9,740 nt of DNA from JBBRMY01 sp038230595 (GCA_038230595.1 JBBRMY010000101.1:1-9740); one strand, 5' to 3'. Shown: positions 1-6,247, counted from the first letter of the stretch. Notes: a model not told the origin generated them from the letters alone. Program-made: numbers and translations.

Positions 1-1085
1 CCAATTGCCTTATATGAAGCATTGCTTTTCGGACAACCCGCTAGATAAGTCGCAGCCTGCGCCAGCACGAGTCGTCCTTCAGGCATTCCTATGAAATCTA
101 TAGCTGTAAAGGCGCTCACAGCCATCGTCAGTGCGTATGGATCTGCGTTACCTATATCTTCTGAGGCAAGAACGATCATTCTTCGTGCAATGAATTTCGG
201 GTCTTCTCCTCCTGCAATCATTCTGCTCATCCAGTATAGCGCTGCATCTGGATCACTTCCTCTAACACTTTTTATAAAGGCAGAAATAATATTATAATGC
301 TCTTCAGTATTCTTGTCATACTTCGCATAGTTAAATTGGAAAGCCTGCTTTATATTTTCAACCGTTAAATGGACATCGAATTCATTTTCTTTACGTGCAA
401 GATTAATAGCAAGTTCCAGCCCGTTAAGAAGCTTTCTTGCATCACCCCCTGATAAATAAAGAAGTATATCTATATCTTCAAAAGTAACTTTTAACTGCTT
501 AAGCACTATGTCATTTTCGATAGCATTATTTACAATTTTTATAAGCTCTTCTTTTGATAGATCTTTTAAAATAAATACTCTGCTTCTTGACAAAAGAGGG
601 GCAATAACTTCGAATGAAGGATTTTCTGTAGTTGCACCAATGAGAATTATTTGGCCTGTTTCAGAACTGTGAAGAAGTGAATCCTGCTGTGATTTACTGA
701 ATCTGTGAATTTCATCAATAAAAAGTATTGTTCGTTTCTTTTTTCTGAGCATATTCAATTCAGCCGTTTTTATAGCTTCACGAACTTCTTTCACTCCTGA
801 TGAAACTGCCGATAACTTTATCATGTCTGTTCCCGAAAGCTCAGCAATCAACAGAGCAAGTGTGGTCTTTCCTGTGCCGGGAGGTCCCCAGAAGATTATT
901 GAAGAAGGCGATCTCTTCTCGATCATAATTCTTAACGGCTTACCTTCACCAATTATATCCTGCTGCCCGGCGTATTCTTCCAGTGTCCTTGGACGCATTC
1001 TTTCCGCTAATGGTGCAGAAGTATCGCTTTTAGTCGTATTTTTACCCGGTTCCGCTTTGTTTTCTTCATTCCCGAACAAGTCCAT
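1..1085 (-). CDS. rarA: Replication-associated recombination protein A (RarA/MgsA), AAA+ ATPase, 3' end outside window
   Basis: Translating the minus strand from the ATG at 1085 gives 361 codons without a stop before the window edge. RarA is a cytoplasmic clamp-loader-like ATPase that acts at stalled replication forks. Visible motifs are the N-terminal LAERMRPRTLEEYAGQ (residues 26-41), Walker A GPPGTGKTT (67-75), Walker B LFIDEIHRF (121-129), sensor-1 region IGATTENPSFEV (149-160) and the arginine-finger segment LLSRSR (164-169). The C-terminal RarA block follows: PDAALYWMSRM (279-289), GGEDPKFIARRM (292-303) and PKSNASYKA (352-360). The family is usually about 430-450 aa, so some 70-90 residues are missing only because the window ends. 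The start is chosen because the family core begins about 25 residues later and no earlier extension is needed. It diverges from the secreted protein at 1166 across 80 bp. Identification is very secure. Confidence 0.97.
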   Translation of the reverse strand, partial: MDLFGNEENKAEPGKNTTKSDTSAPLAERMRPRTLEEYAGQQDIIGEGKPLRIMIEKRSPSSIIFWGPPGTGKTTLALLIAELSGTDMIKLSAVSSGVKEVREAIKTAELNMLRKKKRTILFIDEIHRFSKSQQDSLLHSSETGQIILIGATTENPSFEVIAPLLSRSRVFILKDLSKEELIKIVNNAIENDIVLKQLKVTFEDIDILLYLSGGDARKLLNGLELAINLARKENEFDVHLTVENIKQAFQFNYAKYDKNTEEHYNIISAFIKSVRGSDPDAALYWMSRMIAGGEDPKFIARRMIVLASEDIGNADPYALTMAVSAFTAIDFIGMPEGRLVLAQAATYLAGCPKSNASYKAI

Positions 1086-1165
1086 CTTATTTTTCTTTTA
1101 TTGTTAAAACTTTTAAAGTTAATCATCGTATTATTAGAAAAAATTGCAAATTAAAATATATAGCC
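1086..1165. promoter_or_regulatory. Divergent intergenic region rarA / DUF4097 gene
   Basis: These 80 AT-rich bases must hold the promoters of both flanking genes, because they diverge. The only dyad I see is AACTTT-T-AAAGTT at 1108-1120, an odd-centred 13-nt inverted repeat. Neither gene has a recognisable Shine-Dalgarno sequence: bases before the rarA ATG read AAAAATAAG, and those before the 1166 ATG read ATATATAGCC. I could not place a convincing -33/-7 or sigma-70 box, so the promoter call rests on gene orientation only. Confidence 0.4.
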
Positions 1166-2083
1166 ATGAGACCTTTTTTCGCAATTCCGCTTTTCACATT
1201 TCTCATTCTGGCAGCTGCTTTGTTTAGTGTGTCAGATACATTTTCACAGCAAACAGTCGAATATTATCAGCACGATTTTACTACTTCTTCAGGTAAGTCA
1301 TTTAAAGCTGATACAGATCTTGGAAATATAAATGTTACAGGCTCATCATCTGATATGGTTAAGATCCTTATAAATGGAAATCCTGATTATAAAAATAATT
1401 TTAATATTACTGCATCTGAAGTCTCAGATGGTATCGAATTAAAAATTACTTTTAAAGAGCAGGTAGATCATTCATATAAAAATTTAAGCCTGACTATTGA
1501 TGTTTCAGTTCCTGCTTCATATTCATTAGATCTGAAAACCAAAGGCGGTAATATTAAAGCTAATAATATAAATGGTGAAGTATTGATCACATCTTATGGC
1601 GGTAATATTAAAATGAATTCTATAACAGGAAATACCTCACTTACAACTAAAGGTGGTAACATAGCTATTAATAGTATCCGTGGAAATTTAAATGCTTTCA
1701 CTGATGGCGGAAATGTTCTTGTTGACGCATTTACAGGTAATGTTAAAACTCAAACACGTGGCGGAAATATTACTCTTGCCGGTTCCGATGGATCGATAGA
1801 TGCTGTAACTTTCGGAGGAAATATTTCTCTCGATTATCTTGGAAATAATACTGGAATAAATCTTAATACTATGGCAGGGAATATTAAAGCTTCCATCCCT
1901 GAAAGCACTAGTGCTGATCTGAATTTAAGCACAACCGTAGGTAAGATAGTATCAGATCTAATCACTCCTGAAAAAAAGAGTGACTATTCCACTTCCAGCA
2001 GTGCATCAGGTAAGATCAACGGCGGCGGCAGTCCTATAACAATTGAGACTAATGCCGGTAATATTCATTTATCAAAAAGATGA
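1166..2083 (+). CDS. Secreted DUF4097-like beta-solenoid protein with 18-residue GGN repeats
   Basis: A 305-aa exported protein. An N-terminal hydrophobic segment (about residues 5-22) followed by SVSDTFSQQ looks like a signal peptide cleaved near residue 27 or 28, with no lipobox Cys. Residues 40-120 form a mixed beta region with DLGNINV (51-57). From residue 127 a GGN motif recurs at 127, 145, 163, 181, 199 and 217, exactly every 18 residues. Weaker AGNI copies lie at 237 and 297. Typical units read GGNI..NSI.GN...TK. This is the pattern of the DUF4097 / putative adhesin (head GIN) families, in which each repeat is one beta-solenoid rung. The exact cellular role of these proteins is unsettled; surface or periplasmic location is inferred. 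A Ser/Thr-rich stretch (272-281) precedes the last strand. It is probably monocistronic, ending at the terminator at 2203-2239. Confidence 0.85.
   Translation: MRPFFAIPLFTFLILAAALFSVSDTFSQQTVEYYQHDFTTSSGKSFKADTDLGNINVTGSSSDMVKILINGNPDYKNNFNITASEVSDGIELKITFKEQVDHSYKNLSLTIDVSVPASYSLDLKTKGGNIKANNINGEVLITSYGGNIKMNSITGNTSLTTKGGNIAINSIRGNLNAFTDGGNVLVDAFTGNVKTQTRGGNITLAGSDGSIDAVTFGGNISLDYLGNNTGINLNTMAGNIKASIPESTSADLNLSTTVGKIVSDLITPEKKSDYSTSSSASGKINGGGSPITIETNAGNIHLSKR
1544..1867 (+). repeat. Six in-frame 54-nt units coding 18-residue GGN rungs
   Basis: Six consecutive units of exactly 54 nt inside the DUF4097-like gene each start with a Gly-Gly-Asn codon triplet (codons 127, 145, 163, 181, 199, 217). 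The DNA copies have diverged (GGCGGTAATATT, GGTGGTAACATA, GGCGGAAATGTT and so on). The conservation is therefore at protein level, as expected for an old beta-solenoid and not a recent slippage array. Confidence 0.85.
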
Positions 2084-2202
2084 GCAAAGCTCACAATTAA
2101 CTTTTGTACTGAAGTGTTAATTTAGTCTTACGAAATAAAGTGAATTTCATAGCGGCAAAGCTAAAGTCCTGAATTAAAATATTTTTTTCATACCTGAAAA
2201 AG

Positions 2203-2239
2203 AAATGGCTCAGATAGTTTTATTTTATCTGAGCCATTT
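2203..2239. terminator. Bidirectional rho-independent terminator
   Basis: A perfect 14-bp inverted repeat: left arm 2203-2216 (AAATGGCTCAGATA), 9-nt loop 2217-2225, right arm 2226-2239 (TATCTGAGCCATTT). A T-run continues to 2241 on the plus strand, and the A-rich GAAAAAGAAA before the stem gives U-rich RNA on the minus strand. It lies between the convergent DUF4097-like gene and the 99-aa orphan gene, so it can end both transcripts. Confidence 0.92.
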
Positions 2240-2278
2240 TTATATAGTATACTGCTTTCGAAACTTAGGTCAAAAGAT

Positions 2279-2578
2279 CTAATTCACAAAAGCGCTGTTA
2301 TGGAATATTCCATATCTGTTCTTGAATTCAGAATGATATTCTTTCTCAGGATGCGCAATGATCTTTTCGATCTGAGCTTTGATATAATTTAACGGAGTAT
2401 TGATAGGAAAGTGCTTTTCAATTCCGTTGCAGTTCAGTGTCAGGCTGTAGCTGCGTGTAAAATCGAACTCCAACGCGTTTATCTTTTCATTATATGCAAG
2501 GCTTAGCAAGTAAGCTTCAATAAGATTTTTTCTTTTTAATCTCATTAGCATTGATGGATTTTCTTTTAGATTTTTCAT
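2279..2578 (-). CDS. Orphan protein of 99 aa, unknown function
   Basis: I do not recognise this protein. It has no signal peptide or membrane segment. The N-terminus is basic and Lys/Asn/Leu-rich (MKNLKENPSMLMRLKRKN). Then comes a likely helix (about 19-33, LIEAYLLSLAYNEK), two likely beta strands (34-55, INALEFDFTRSYSLTLNC), and an amphipathic helix (about 62-76, LNYIKAQIEKIIAHPEK), followed by an aromatic tail. The fold prediction is by eye. The ATG at 2578 is preceded by an AT-only 18-bp spacer after the stop of the 71-aa gene, so the two are probably co-transcribed. The terminator at 2203-2239 sits 40 bp beyond its stop, which supports this being a real transcription unit. Codon use resembles the neighbours. 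Confidence 0.65.
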   Translation of the reverse strand: MKNLKENPSMLMRLKRKNLIEAYLLSLAYNEKINALEFDFTRSYSLTLNCNGIEKHFPINTPLNYIKAQIEKIIAHPEKEYHSEFKNRYGIFHNSAFVN

Positions 2579-2596
2579 TTTATTAATATTAAAATT

Positions 2597-2812
2597 TTAG
2601 TGTCTGTTATTTTTAAAGCGATCGTTTAAGTATCTCAGGAAGATTGATTCAATATTTTTCAGCTTATAACTTACTACTTCATCTGTCTTATAAAAAATAT
2701 CTATCTTGTCTTCACTGACTTTGAAATTAAAATCATACTTAACGATATTGTAAAGAACGTCATCTAGTAATTCTGTTTCTGACCTTAGAGATATTTTACT
2801 GCTGTTTTTCAT
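2597..2812 (-). CDS. Orphan protein of 71 aa, unknown function
   Basis: No family is recognised. The protein is soluble, charged and highly AT-coded. By eye it reads as helix (13-26, TELLDDVLYNIVKY), strands (27-51, FNFKVSEDKIDIFYKTD then VVSYKLK) and an amphipathic C-terminal helix (53-68, NIESIFLRYLNDRFKN). This helix-strand-strand-helix order resembles that of its downstream partner at 2279-2578, so a distant paralogous pair or a two-protein complex is possible; this is inference. Its start codon overlaps an 8-bp inverted repeat (2811-2832). An ATG five bases upstream of the start (2817-2815) opens only a two-codon frame, MV-stop, whose TGA overlaps the true ATG. It is the first gene of a two-gene unit, 217 bp downstream of the MerR-type regulator on the same strand. 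Confidence 0.6.
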   Translation of the reverse strand: MKNSSKISLRSETELLDDVLYNIVKYDFNFKVSEDKIDIFYKTDEVVSYKLKNIESIFLRYLNDRFKNNRH

Positions 2813-2832
2813 ACCATAACAATCTATGGTAT
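2811..2832 (-). promoter_or_regulatory. Inverted repeat over the start codon of the 71-aa gene, with possible promoter
   Basis: Perfect 8-bp arms ATACCATA (2811-2818) and TATGGTAT (2825-2832) are separated by 6 nt, and the distal arm overlaps the ATG at 2812-2810. Upstream on the minus strand is TTGACA (2849-2844), then exactly 17 nt, then TAGATT (2826-2821), a sigma-70-like pair whose -10 lies inside the dyad. If used, this promoter would give an almost leaderless mRNA. The dyad could be an operator for a repressor or a hairpin hiding the start codon. The repeat is seen; the functions are inferred. Confidence 0.4.
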
Positions 2833-2873
2833 ATAATCTCTTATGTCAAGCTATAATGTATAACATAATTTTA

Positions 2874-2897
2874 TGCAAAATAATTTGCAAAATAATA
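2874..2897. repeat. Tandem duplication of a 12-nt unit
   Basis: TGCAAAATAATT (2874-2885) is followed directly by TGCAAAATAATA (2886-2897), one mismatch in 12. It lies in the 217-bp gap between the MerR-type gene and the 71-aa orphan, about 60 bp upstream of the orphan's start. It may be simple AT-rich slippage or a paired protein-binding site; nothing in the sequence decides between these. Confidence 0.6.
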
Positions 2898-2982
2898 ATA
2901 TAATTATAAGTTGGTGGTTTTACGAAAAGATTAACACAGTAATAATTGAATGTAAATAATTTGGAATCACATAGGTGAAATT

Positions 2983-3020
2983 ACTTATTCCTTACCACAT
3001 ACTTTTGATAAGGAATAAGT
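2983..3020 (-). terminator. 12-bp stem-loop after the MerR-type gene
   Basis: Perfect 12-bp arms ACTTATTCCTTA (2983-2994) and TAAGGAATAAGT (3009-3020) flank a 14-nt loop. It starts 9 bp past the stop of the regulator gene. The minus-strand RNA that follows (AATTTCACC) has no U-tract, so it is not a textbook intrinsic terminator. It could still end transcription weakly, stabilise the 3' end, or be a protein-binding dyad. Confidence 0.5.
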
Positions 3021-3029
3021 GAGAGGGGG

Positions 3030-3494
3030 CTACAACTCAGTAAGCAGATTATTCAGGAGCTGTTTCATTTCTATAAGATCTTTTTTTAGATTATCTTTTT
3101 CTTCAGAATCATTTTTATCCTTATTTTGTCCGCCAAATTGACCCTGATCAAACAGACTTGGTTCATGTTTCCCGGGTGCTTTTATATCTTTTAAAGTTGA
3201 AGCTTTTTCATCATCATTTTGTTCAGGATCTTTTTCTTCTGCCAGTGAATAGGCTTTGATCAGTTTTTTTGCACCTTCGATCGTATACTTTTCTTCTCTT
3301 AAAAGCTTTTTTATATAAAGTATAAGCTTAATATCCTTATTAGTATAAATTCTGTTCCCTGATAGATTTTTTGCCGGTTTTAAGCTGTCAAATTCTGTTT
3401 CCCAATATCGCAGAACATATTGCTCCAGATCTGTTATTTTGCTGACCTCACTTATTGAATAGTAAAGCTTTTTTATTGCGAAGTTCTTTCTCAT
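3030..3494 (-). CDS. MerR-family HTH regulator without effector domain, C-terminal leucine zipper-like helix
   Basis: A 154-aa cytoplasmic DNA-binding protein. Residues 11-35 (YYSISEVSKITD, then YVLRYWETEF) are the MerR winged-helix-turn-helix. The wing carries GNRIYTNKD (46-54), and the second helical pair follows (KLILYIKKLLREEKYTIEGAKKLI, 56-79). There is no metal-binding Cys set or drug-binding domain. Residues 84-130 are acidic, Gln/Gly/Lys-rich and probably disordered. Residues 131-154 show a regular heptad pattern with a/d positions L136, L140, M143, L147, L150 and L154, a likely dimer coiled coil. This short type is common in Bacteroidota genomes; its targets are unknown. It is divergent from the operon beginning at 3662 and co-directional with the orphan pair, so both are candidate targets. 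The stem-loop at 2983-3020 follows its stop. Confidence 0.88.
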   Translation of the reverse strand: MRKNFAIKKLYYSISEVSKITDLEQYVLRYWETEFDSLKPAKNLSGNRIYTNKDIKLILYIKKLLREEKYTIEGAKKLIKAYSLAEEKDPEQNDDEKASTLKDIKAPGKHEPSLFDQGQFGGQNKDKNDSEEKDNLKKDLIEMKQLLNNLLTEL

Positions 3495-3661
3495 AGTGTT
3501 GATTGTAGCAAAATCTACGTATCTCAGAATTTAAATTCAATACCTTTATGCAAATATCCTATATTACTACATCTTAGCAGGTTTTAATTAAAGAAGATTA
3601 TTCCGATTGTGATTGAATTAATTTGTTAAAAACCTGATTTTAGAGCTTAAATAAAATTTAT
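3495..3661. promoter_or_regulatory. Divergent regulatory region between the MerR-type gene and the amidohydrolase operon
   Basis: These 167 AT-rich bases must hold two promoters. A perfect 12-bp palindrome GAATTTAAATTC lies at 3527-3538, 32 bp before the regulator's start codon, and is a candidate autoregulatory site. A wider dyad pairs CAGGTTTTAA (3578-3587) with TTAAAAACCTG (3626-3636), one base bulged, 38 nt apart. I could not assign -10/-35 boxes with confidence. There is no Shine-Dalgarno sequence before the ATG at 3662 (TAAATAAAATTTAT). Confidence 0.4.
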
Positions 3662-5329
3662 ATGGACTTGAAAAAATTTACCGGATTACTCATAGTTTTA
3701 ATTATATGCTCCTTCTTAACCTCTTGCTCAAAAAAACCTGATTCTATATATATTAATGGGAAGATTTACTCTTTAGATAATAACAATACAGTCTTTGAAG
3801 CTGCTGCCATCTCAGAAGGCAAAATTCTTGATCTTGGCTCAACTAAAGAAATAAGTGATAAATATAAATCGGATAATGTTATTGATCTTAAAGGGAGTGT
3901 TGTTATTCCGGGTTTCATTGACTGTGAAGCATCCCTAATTGAATTCTCAAAGAACCTGAACTTTATAAACATGGCTCAGGCTAAAAGTATTGCTGATGTA
4001 AAGCAGCTTGTAGCTGATAAGGTTAAGTCATCAAAGCCGGGTGAATGGATTGGTGGTTACGGATGGGATCCTTCCAGATTTACTGAAGCCGAACAGCAGA
4101 AATTAGACAGAAAGGTTTTAGATGAAGTTGCGCCTCAGAATAATGTCTACCTTCTTGATATCACGGGTTCAACTGTTTGGGTAAATTCAAAATTGATCCA
4201 GACTTCAGGTATCACTAAAAACACTGAAGTTTCAGGAAATGGCGAGATTGAAGTTGACGACAATGGAGAACTTACAGGAATATTCTACGATGATGCACAA
4301 AGCATAATAAAAGAAAAGGTACCGGAAATTTCAAAAGATGATTACAATTCAATGATCGAAAAAGGATCTAATGAACTTTTAAAATATGGTATTACAGAAA
4401 TTCATGACAGAAGCGTATCAGTTGACGGACTTGGAATTGTTAAAGAGTTAATTGATAAAAATAAATTCCCTGTAAAGCTATATGCAGTTCTCAGTTCGGA
4501 AGATAAAGGCATAGATGATTATTTAAAAAAAGGAATTGAAGAAGATTATAAAGGTCACCTGACTGTCAGATCTGTATCTATTGATTATGACGGAGCTTTT
4601 GAAGATCAGGATGCTGCAATGAAAAATGATTTCCTGCAAGAGCCAAAAAGAAAAGTACCATACAGCGATGAATTTGTAATAGAAGGTGCTATGAGAAAAG
4701 CTGTTGAAAAGAATTTTCAATTCTGTATAAAAGCCGTTGGTGACAGAGCTCTGAATTCTTCTCTGAAAGTAATTGAAAAAATTGTTAAAGAAAAAAATCT
4801 GACAGATCACAGAACCATAATTGACCAGCTTCAGTTTGCTGACATGCAGGATATTAATAAGCTTAAGGATCTGAAAGTTATTCCTGTTGTTACCCCTGAA
4901 ACAAATCTATATGATGTTATTAATGCGCCTTCCTTAATTGGAACTGATGAAAGTAAAAGAGGCGCATTATGGAATTCACTCTTGAAGTCTTCAGGCTATT
5001 TAGCTGCCGGCTCCGATTTTCCATATCACCAGATAAATCCTTTTATTCAGATCTATTATCTGACTGCACGCCAGATTGCCGATACAGTTAAGACTGTCAT
5101 ACCGAATCCTGATCAGAAGATATCTTTGTTAGAAGCGTTGAAATGCTTTACAACTTATGCTGCTTACAGCGGTTTTGAGGAAAAGAAAAAAGGCTCGCTT
5201 GAAAAGGGGAAATTTGCTGATATGCTTGTTATCTCAGAGGATATTTTTGCAAATGATCCTAAAAAGCTTTTGAGTGTGAAAGTACTGAAAACTATTATTG
5301 ATGGAAAGATCGCTTATGAAAATAAATAG
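3662..5329 (+). CDS. Lipoprotein with YtcJ-like amidohydrolase fold, metal ligands largely lost
   Basis: A 555-aa protein with signal helix (6-18) and lipobox LTSC (Cys22), hence an exported lipoprotein. Family framework of amidohydrolase 3 (YtcJ-like) is clear: N-terminal ADGKI-like strand (IYINGKIYSLD, 29-39), VVIPGFID (80-87), GGYGWDPSRF (131-140), GITEIHD (243-249), KAVGDRA (357-363), GSDFP (450-454), and the C-terminal KKGSLEKGKFADMLVI (509-524). The metal sites are not kept. The HxH after PGFID(S) is E89-A-S91; the carbamylated Lys of VKxFADGA aligns with S306 (VSIDYDGA); His of HAIGDRA is K357; His of RIEHAQ aligns with Q389. Only Asp of GSDFP (D452) remains. The frame is intact, so this looks like a selected pseudoenzyme and not a decaying gene. 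First gene of a five-gene plus-strand run. The exact alignment is by eye. Confidence 0.85.
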   Translation: MDLKKFTGLLIVLIICSFLTSCSKKPDSIYINGKIYSLDNNNTVFEAAAISEGKILDLGSTKEISDKYKSDNVIDLKGSVVIPGFIDCEASLIEFSKNLNFINMAQAKSIADVKQLVADKVKSSKPGEWIGGYGWDPSRFTEAEQQKLDRKVLDEVAPQNNVYLLDITGSTVWVNSKLIQTSGITKNTEVSGNGEIEVDDNGELTGIFYDDAQSIIKEKVPEISKDDYNSMIEKGSNELLKYGITEIHDRSVSVDGLGIVKELIDKNKFPVKLYAVLSSEDKGIDDYLKKGIEEDYKGHLTVRSVSIDYDGAFEDQDAAMKNDFLQEPKRKVPYSDEFVIEGAMRKAVEKNFQFCIKAVGDRALNSSLKVIEKIVKEKNLTDHRTIIDQLQFADMQDINKLKDLKVIPVVTPETNLYDVINAPSLIGTDESKRGALWNSLLKSSGYLAAGSDFPYHQINPFIQIYYLTARQIADTVKTVIPNPDQKISLLEALKCFTTYAAYSGFEEKKKGSLEKGKFADMLVISEDIFANDPKKLLSVKVLKTIIDGKIAYENK

Positions 5330-5368
5330 AGTTTTAACTTCAGCAAGAAAGTAACTGAATATCGATCT

Positions 5369-6247
5369 TTGAATGATTTAAAATATACCGTGCTTGAAAT
5401 TGTAAAGCTTACAGCTGAACATTTCACTAAAAAAAACATTCCGGAAGCCAGACTGATTGCAGAAATACTCCTTTCTTCAATATTGAAATGCAGCCGGATG
5501 GAGCTTTATCTCAATTTCGATAAGCCTCTTCAGACTGCTGAATTAAATGAATATCGGGAGCTTGTAAAGCGAAGGTTAGCAGGAGAACCGCTTCAATATA
5601 TATTGGGAAAAGCATCTTTTTACAGATCAGAATTTATAGTTAATAAAAATGTACTTATACCCCGGGCTGAAACTGAGATTCTCGTTGAAAATGTTTTAAA
5701 GGATATCAAAGCCACAGAAACTTCTGAAATTAATATTTATGAGATCGGTACCGGTTCAGGCTGCATCAGCATCTCAATTGCAAAAGAACTGGTTTCTTTT
5801 GAAAAACCTGTGCACATAACATCCACTGATATTTCGGATACTGCTCTTGAAATTGCAGAAATTAATAAAAAAAATCTTCTATCGGAAGATTCTAATTCTA
5901 AAGTTAAATTTATCAAAGAAGATATATTTACTATTAGCTCCATAGATGAAAAGTTCGACTTTATAATTTCTAATCCTCCTTATATCCCGCTTAATGAATA
6001 TAATGAACTTGAAAAGCATGTTAAAGATCATGAACCTTTAAACTCTTTAACTGATAATTCTGATGGTATAAGCTTTTATAAAAAAATAATTGAAGCAGCA
6101 AAAGGATCTAAAAGGAAAATATATTTCGAGATCGCATATAATGCTAAAGAAAAGCTTGAAGAACTTTTAAATGATCTCGGGATAAAAAATTATTATTTCA
6201 TTAAGGACCTCTCAGATAATTTCAGGGTTTTAAAGATCGAGTTATGA
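5369..6247 (+). CDS. prmC: Peptide chain release factor N5-glutamine methyltransferase PrmC
   Basis: A 292-aa cytoplasmic SAM-dependent enzyme that methylates the GGQ glutamine of RF1/RF2, raising termination efficiency. The N-terminal helical substrate domain ends with EPLQYILGKASFY (73-85). PRAETE (98-103) stands where the family has PRPETE. SAM motif I is EIGTGSGCIS (125-134), and the catalytic NPPY lies at 202-205 within ISNPPYIP. The C-terminal FEIAYN aligns with the family's xExGxxQ strand. Length is normal for the family. No ATG is available: the first codon able to start is TTG at 5369, and the next Met is residue 44, inside the conserved domain, so TTG is favoured. It lies 39 bp after the lipoprotein stop and overlaps dtd by ATGA (6244-6247), implying translational coupling. 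Confidence 0.95.
   Translation: MNDLKYTVLEIVKLTAEHFTKKNIPEARLIAEILLSSILKCSRMELYLNFDKPLQTAELNEYRELVKRRLAGEPLQYILGKASFYRSEFIVNKNVLIPRAETEILVENVLKDIKATETSEINIYEIGTGSGCISISIAKELVSFEKPVHITSTDISDTALEIAEINKKNLLSEDSNSKVKFIKEDIFTISSIDEKFDFIISNPPYIPLNEYNELEKHVKDHEPLNSLTDNSDGISFYKKIIEAAKGSKRKIYFEIAYNAKEKLEELLNDLGIKNYYFIKDLSDNFRVLKIEL

Noticed and set aside
823..1107. A 94-aa plus-strand open frame, and another at 91-297
   Set aside because: Both are antisense shadows of rarA, whose motifs are clear on the minus strand.
2081..2093. Small hairpin TGAGC-AAA-GCTCA at the DUF4097-like stop codon
   Set aside because: A 5-bp stem with a 3-nt loop and no T-tract; the much stronger terminator at 2203-2239 explains the end of this gene.
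2583..2598. Palindromes TTAATATTAA and AAAATTTT between the two orphan genes
   Set aside because: The spacer is almost pure A/T, where such palindromes are expected by chance.
4523..4810. Minus-strand frames inside the amidohydrolase-fold gene (also 3766-3972), prmC (5737-5943), and the DUF2520 gene (6687-6953, 7260-7580)
   Set aside because: They are composed of hydrophobic, low-complexity antisense translations without starts or motifs of their own, under well-supported plus-strand genes.
5327..5329. TAG as a recoded codon joining lipoprotein and PrmC
   Set aside because: The lipoprotein ends at a normal family C-terminus and PrmC at a normal N-terminus, and a lipid-anchored exported protein cannot sensibly be fused to a cytoplasmic methyltransferase.
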